Shown here: positions 60,862 to 64,000 of the stretch, one piece after another
Position numbering within the stretch: position 1 is the stretch's first letter
Layout of the letters: the number at the start of each line of letters is the position of its first letter
Source of the DNA: Terriglobia bacterium
GTDB taxonomy: Bacteria > Acidobacteriota > Terriglobia > Terriglobales > Acidobacteriaceae
Assembly (NCBI GenBank): GCA_020073385.1
Contig: JAIQFH010000006.1
Coordinates: forward strand, 1 to 64,000
Reading direction: 5' to 3'
Length of the DNA stretch: 64,000 nucleotides
The notes under the pieces: model-generated
Databases searched by the model: none
What the model was told of the DNA's origin: nothing
The model's input: only the letters and a program-made list of their open reading frames with translations
Made by a program: the position numbers and the translations under genes

Positions 60862-62010
60862 TCATCCAATGTGGCGGAGTCCGTCCACAATGTTTACTTT
60901 CGAGGCGTGGTAGGAAGGCACTGCGGCACTCAACAGTCCAACGATGCCGGATGTAATCAGCGCCGCCATCCAGATTTCTGGCGTCACCTTCATCGGAAAG
61001 AAGCTGATGAACCGCTTGGAATGCGTCAGCCCGTATACCATCATCCATCCAAAGCTCGCGCCGATCAGACCACCGGCGAGTGCCAAGGCGACCGCCTCGC
61101 TGACAAACAGCCCCAGGACGCCACGGCGCGTGAATCCCAGAGTCTTGAGCACGGCCACTTCGCGAGTCCGCTCCCGAATCGACATCGCCATCGTATTGGC
61201 GGCTACCAGCAGCGTGGCGAACACTACGGCGGAACAGATGCTCAGAATAAACGCTTTCACGTTGCCCATCATGGCCACAAACTCCAGGCCAAACGCCTTC
61301 TCGCTCTCAGATTTGGTGGGCTGCGGAGAGTTGCGGAACATGTTATCGACAGTGCTCGCAATGGTGCTCACGTCCGAAGGCGAAGCAGACAGGATAAAGA
61401 ATGTGCCAGCCTGTCCCTTAAAGAACGGTACCGCCTCTTCCACATATTTGGTGTTGAAGTAGACCGACTTATTGTCCGGGTTCGAGTGGAAGATCCCGCG
61501 AATGTTCAACTCCAGATTGACCGGATAAATGGTACCCTGCAAAACGATGCGGTCGCCGAGCTTCCATCCGTACTTGTTCGCCAGAAAGTCGTCGACGATT
61601 ACGCCCTGTCGATCCCGCTGCCACGCCTTGACTTCGTCCTCCGGCATCGACAAGTCCCGGAAGGTTTTGAAGAATTCATCGGGATCGGTGCCGAACTGCG
61701 CGAAAAAGTTCTCCGGTTTCTGATCCTTATAGATCCCGCCAAACCACGAAATTGGCACGACCGAAACCACCGCCGGAATCGCCCGGATCTTCTCCCGGTA
61801 ATAACCGGGAAGCGAAAACGTAAGAGAAACGCGGTGTCTCACTACCAGTCGCTGCGCGGATTCGGCGCTACCGTTACTCAGATAGAACGCATGCCAGATC
61901 GTCATCATCAACGTCAGCAACAGCAATGAGAACGCAATGCTCAGCACCGTTAGAGCGCTGCGCCGCTTGTTCCGGAATGCGTTCTTGGTCACGAATCGGG
62001 TTAGGGTCAT
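60862..62010 (-). CDS. FtsX/MacB-type ABC permease (first permease, operon start)
   Basis: A 382-residue permease starting at the ATG before TLTRFVTKNAF; the frame is open a further 57 bases upstream, but GGAG near this ATG supports the shorter form. Helix 1 (LTVLSIAFSLLLLTLMMTIW), a large periplasmic domain with WYHR-free MacB-like strands, and three C-terminal helices (about 270-290, 320-345, 360-380). The paralogue lies directly downstream. It is the first gene of the operon, so regulatory sites should be in the 337 bases upstream. Confidence 0.9.
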   Translation of the reverse strand: MTLTRFVTKNAFRNKRRSALTVLSIAFSLLLLTLMMTIWHAFYLSNGSAESAQRLVVRHRVSLTFSLPGYYREKIRAIPAVVSVVPISWFGGIYKDQKPENFFAQFGTDPDEFFKTFRDLSMPEDEVKAWQRDRQGVIVDDFLANKYGWKLGDRIVLQGTIYPVNLELNIRGIFHSNPDNKSVYFNTKYVEEAVPFFKGQAGTFFILSASPSDVSTIASTVDNMFRNSPQPTKSESEKAFGLEFVAMMGNVKAFILSICSAVVFATLLVAANTMAMSIRERTREVAVLKTLGFTRRGVLGLFVSEAVALALAGGLIGASFGWMMVYGLTHSKRFISFFPMKVTPEIWMAALITSGIVGLLSAAVPSYHASKVNIVDGLRHIG

Positions 62011-62347
62011 GGGTAAACTCCGAGGCAAGGAGACTGACCGCAAAAGGTGGGCACTACCAACCCACAACAGAATAGACGATTGCGTTTCATATCGACAACC
62101 GCATCGGACTACGTATCTAAGGCCTGGAAGCGGTCCCTTTCCGCCAATCCCGTGATGACTCTATACTTCCTCGGGCTCCGCTCCGCCCACAAGTGGATAT
62201 CGTCACCGCAGCTGGGTGACAAATGTCACCCAAGCCACACATCACAAGCAAAACCGCTGAGACCACCATGAAGTTACGCCGGAGTTCCAGCACAGTTGTT
62301 AATACGATTTCCTTCGTGAACCTTAGTGCCCTTCGTGGTTAAAGCCC
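62011..62347. other. 337-base intergenic region upstream of the MacB operon
   Basis: It contains the palindrome at 62213-62232 and a copy of the dispersed repeat at 62309-62350, whose end touches the DinB stop. The promoter of the operon must lie here, but I cannot place its -10/-35 elements with confidence. Confidence 0.5.
62213..62232. promoter_or_regulatory. 20-bp palindrome TGGGTGACAAATGTCACCCA
   Basis: Two perfect 8-bp arms around AAAT, about 205 bases upstream of the first permease start. It has the form of a dimeric repressor operator; it may instead be a hairpin. Confidence 0.45.
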
Positions 62348-62350
62348 TTA
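62309..62350 (+). repeat. dispersed CCTTCGTG-type repeat
   Basis: TTCCTTCGTGAACCTTAGTG followed by CCCTTCGTGGTTAAAG, the best-preserved copy besides that at 1431-1462. It ends at the DinB gene. Confidence 0.7.
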
Positions 62351-62860
62351 ATTCATCCGGCCCTCATCGGCCGATGGGCCGTAGAGGGCCGGAACCGAGG
62401 AATCGTTCAGCCGCAAATAGACAGTGAGTTGTCCGCGATGATGGGCGAGATGGCTGAAAACCGAATCGGCAATCATCAATTGACGGGGGCTCTCGTTCAC
62501 GACCTGACCGCCCACTACAAATCTCCAGGACGTCAGCAAATGATCGTCCGTAGTGTTCTGCAGAGCTTCGCGCGCCTCTGCCACAGCGGCATCTAGTGCC
62601 GCAATCAGTTCTTCGCGCTTGCGCCACTCCAGAGGCTTGAACTTCGCGGCGGCTGGGGATTTCAGATCGAGCTCGTCCTGCTGCACCATGCTGACAATCC
62701 ACGCCGGCATGGTGGCTACCAGGGAAGCCAGATAGCCGAGTGGCATCGATTTCGGATGCGGTTTCCAGTCGTTGTGATCCTCTGGTACGCGTTGCAGCGC
62801 CTGCCGGCTGCTGGCTGCTTCCCGTTCCAGTTCGGCAAGAAAGAAATCTGTAAGCTTCAT
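62348..62860 (-). CDS. DinB family protein
   Basis: A 170-residue four-helix-bundle protein of the DinB/YfiT group. The sequence begins MKLTDFFLAELEREAASSRQ and has the metal-site region HHRGQLTVYLRL near the C-terminus (with HLAHHRG) plus WKPHPKSMPLGYLASLVA. These proteins are metal-dependent thiol transferases or of unknown role. The chosen ATG has GGAG six bases upstream; an ATG two codons before is too close to that site. It is divergent from a YafY-type regulator that probably controls it. Confidence 0.85.
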   Translation of the reverse strand: MKLTDFFLAELEREAASSRQALQRVPEDHNDWKPHPKSMPLGYLASLVATMPAWIVSMVQQDELDLKSPAAAKFKPLEWRKREELIAALDAAVAEAREALQNTTDDHLLTSWRFVVGGQVVNESPRQLMIADSVFSHLAHHRGQLTVYLRLNDSSVPALYGPSADEGRMN

Positions 62861-62933
62861 AGTCATCTCCGTTCTGAGTCGATTCCGCATAATCGTGTTG
62901 GCGTAATCGATGCCGGAAACACTATCAGCGATT

Positions 62934-62952
62934 GAGGACAGTTTCGGTCCTC
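62934..62952. promoter_or_regulatory. operator candidate GAGGAC-N7-GTCCTC
   Basis: Perfect 6-bp arms in the gap between the divergent dinB-like and WYL-regulator genes, about 20 bases before the regulator ATG. It would overlap that gene's core promoter, fitting autorepression. The GGACAG/CTGTCC form is one I associate with YafY-type regulators. Confidence 0.5.
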
Positions 62953-62974
62953 GATTCGTGGCACAATCATTTTC

Positions 62975-63958
62975 ATGCTGCAGACCTCGGCCCGCCTGCT
63001 TCGGCTGCTTTCCCTCTTCCAGGCACAGCGCTACTGGTCGGGGGCCGAACTCTCGCGCCGATTGGACGTAACCGGGAGAACCTTGAGGCGCGACGTCGAT
63101 CGCTTGCGCAGCCTAGGTTATCCCGTACATTCGACCGCGGGAGTCGCCGGCGGATACCAGCTTGGCGCCGGCGCGAACCTGCCGCCATTGCTGCTCGACG
63201 ATGACGAAGCGGTCGCGGTTGCTCTGGGATTGCGCACTGCCGCGAGCGGCACCGTCAGCGGAATGGAAGAGTCCTCGGTTCGCGCTCTATTAAAGCTCGA
63301 ACAAGTGCTGCCGCCGCGGTTACGAAATCGTGTGGCAGCGCTGCACGGTTCGATCGTCCAGTTGGGCAGCCGGGGGACAGCAGTCGATGCTGACCGGTTG
63401 TCCGCGATCGCGGGGGCTAGCCGCGATCGTGAAAAGATCAGGTTTCGCTACAACGACCGTGCCGGCAGTTCGAGCGCACGCCTCGTCGAGCCGCACAAAG
63501 TCGTCCATACCGGTTATCGCTGGTACCTGGTGGCTTGGGACGTTGGCCGGGAAGATTGGCGCACCTTTCGGGTCGATCGCATCGAGGGTAAGATCAAGAC
63601 CTCGACACAGTTCAAACCGCGCAAGCCTCCCGAGGGAGATTTCGTAGCCTTCGTCTCGAAATCGCTCTCGCAGGTGCCCTATCCCTGCCGGGCGCGGGTA
63701 GCTCTGCACGCGCCAGTCGAAGTGATCGCCAAGCGAGTACCGGCGGCGGCCGGAACCCTGGAAGCGACTGGCCCCAGTTCCTGCCTCCTCAAGACCGGAT
63801 CGCATTCCTGGGAATCCATCGCCATCCATCTACTGTGGCTCGGGGTTGATTTCGAAGTCCAAGAACCTCCAGAACTGATCGCCTACCTCGCCAGCCTCTC
63901 CGAACGCATCTCTGCCGTGGTGAAGTCCTCGAGCGCAGCCCCGCCAAAGCTGACGTAG
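62975..63958 (+). CDS. YafY-family HTH/WYL transcriptional regulator
   Basis: A 327-residue regulator. An N-terminal DeoR-like HTH (LLRLLSLFQAQRYWSGAELSRRL, VTGRTLRRDVDRLRSLGYPV) is followed by a middle domain and a WYL domain (about 150-230) with EKIRFRYNDR and GYRWYLVAWD, then a WCX-like C-terminal part (VALHAPVEVIAKRV). WYL domains sense small ligands or nucleic acids. Divergent pairing with a DinB-family gene is common for this regulator type. Confidence 0.92.
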   Translation: MLQTSARLLRLLSLFQAQRYWSGAELSRRLDVTGRTLRRDVDRLRSLGYPVHSTAGVAGGYQLGAGANLPPLLLDDDEAVAVALGLRTAASGTVSGMEESSVRALLKLEQVLPPRLRNRVAALHGSIVQLGSRGTAVDADRLSAIAGASRDREKIRFRYNDRAGSSSARLVEPHKVVHTGYRWYLVAWDVGREDWRTFRVDRIEGKIKTSTQFKPRKPPEGDFVAFVSKSLSQVPYPCRARVALHAPVEVIAKRVPAAAGTLEATGPSSCLLKTGSHSWESIAIHLLWLGVDFEVQEPPELIAYLASLSERISAVVKSSSAAPPKLT

Positions 63959-63981
63959 GGATAACCGCCATCGGCTGACGA

Positions 63982-63998
63982 CGCGGGCTTTGCCCGCG
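63982..63998 (+). terminator. hairpin after the WYL regulator gene
   Basis: CGCGGGC/GCCCGCG with loop TTT starts 24 bases past the stop, at the window edge. No T-tract is visible before the sequence ends. Confidence 0.4.
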
Positions 63999-64000
63999 GG

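Noticed and set aside
56380-62010. MacAB-type antibiotic resistance cassette
   Set aside because: No resistance target, regulator or outer-membrane TolC homologue is present, and such multi-permease operons are common in Acidobacteriota; the cargo is unknown.

Overview
The window looks like a piece of chromosome from an Acidobacteriota bacterium, probably of the Terriglobia/Koribacter type. This is inferred from gene content. It carries a BlaR1-type protease with a TIGR03435 tail, a secreted VWFA-related (TIGR03436) protein, a multi-gene MacB/FtsX operon, a subtilase ending in WGSNVL repeats, and palindromic intergenic repeats of a kind I associate with this phylum. The sequence is GC-rich and genes alternate strand in short operons. 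I found no rRNA, tRNA, CRISPR array, phage module or replication origin.

Layout. 0-1.4 kb: an IS110-family element. 1.5-13.2 kb: metabolic and housekeeping genes (phosphatase-like protein overlapping pyrD, DUF1761, BNR-repeat protein, msrA, WalJ-like MBL hydrolase, esterase, hydroxyacyl-CoA dehydrogenase), with an envelope cluster of a His/Met-rich outer-membrane protein, a small Cys/His exported protein and a zinc-finger-like membrane protein at 7.8-9.9 kb. 13.4-24 kb: tryptophanase-like lyase, BlaI/M56-TIGR03435 regulatory pair with a visible operator, RidA, a D-threonine aldolase-like PLP enzyme and an APC permease, then TPR and Cys-rich proteins. 24-32 kb: beta-helix lipoprotein, exported nitrilase homologue, P5C dehydrogenase, aldo/keto reductase, M28 peptidase.

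32-42 kb is the most signal-rich part. It has a response regulator with no phospho-acceptor Asp next to a PilZ protein, a methyltransferase, a two-PDZ HtrA protease, a membrane HD-GYP-GAF c-di-GMP phosphodiesterase divergent from the WGSNVL subtilase, and a PilZ-SpoIIE phosphatase gene broken by one missing G in a G7 tract. The HD-GYP/subtilase intergenic region has a sigma-54-like promoter and an upstream inverted repeat.

42-56 kb: VWFA protein, SYLF lipid-binding protein, 3-methyladenine glycosylase, DUF4149, MoxR ATPase, HtpX, an M48 protease with a C-terminal propeller-like region, a TIM-barrel glycosidase-like protein, an exported formamidase-family protein, a LecA-like/LssY_C protein and a coiled-coil/winged-helix protein. 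56-64 kb: a five-gene MacB-type export operon (ATPase, membrane-fusion protein, three FtsX permeases), then a divergent DinB/YafY-WYL pair with a probable operator.

Taken together, many products are exported or act on the cell envelope, and there are several c-di-GMP-linked proteins. No defence system or large biosynthetic cluster is evident. Functions are assigned from motifs read by eye; no database search was run.
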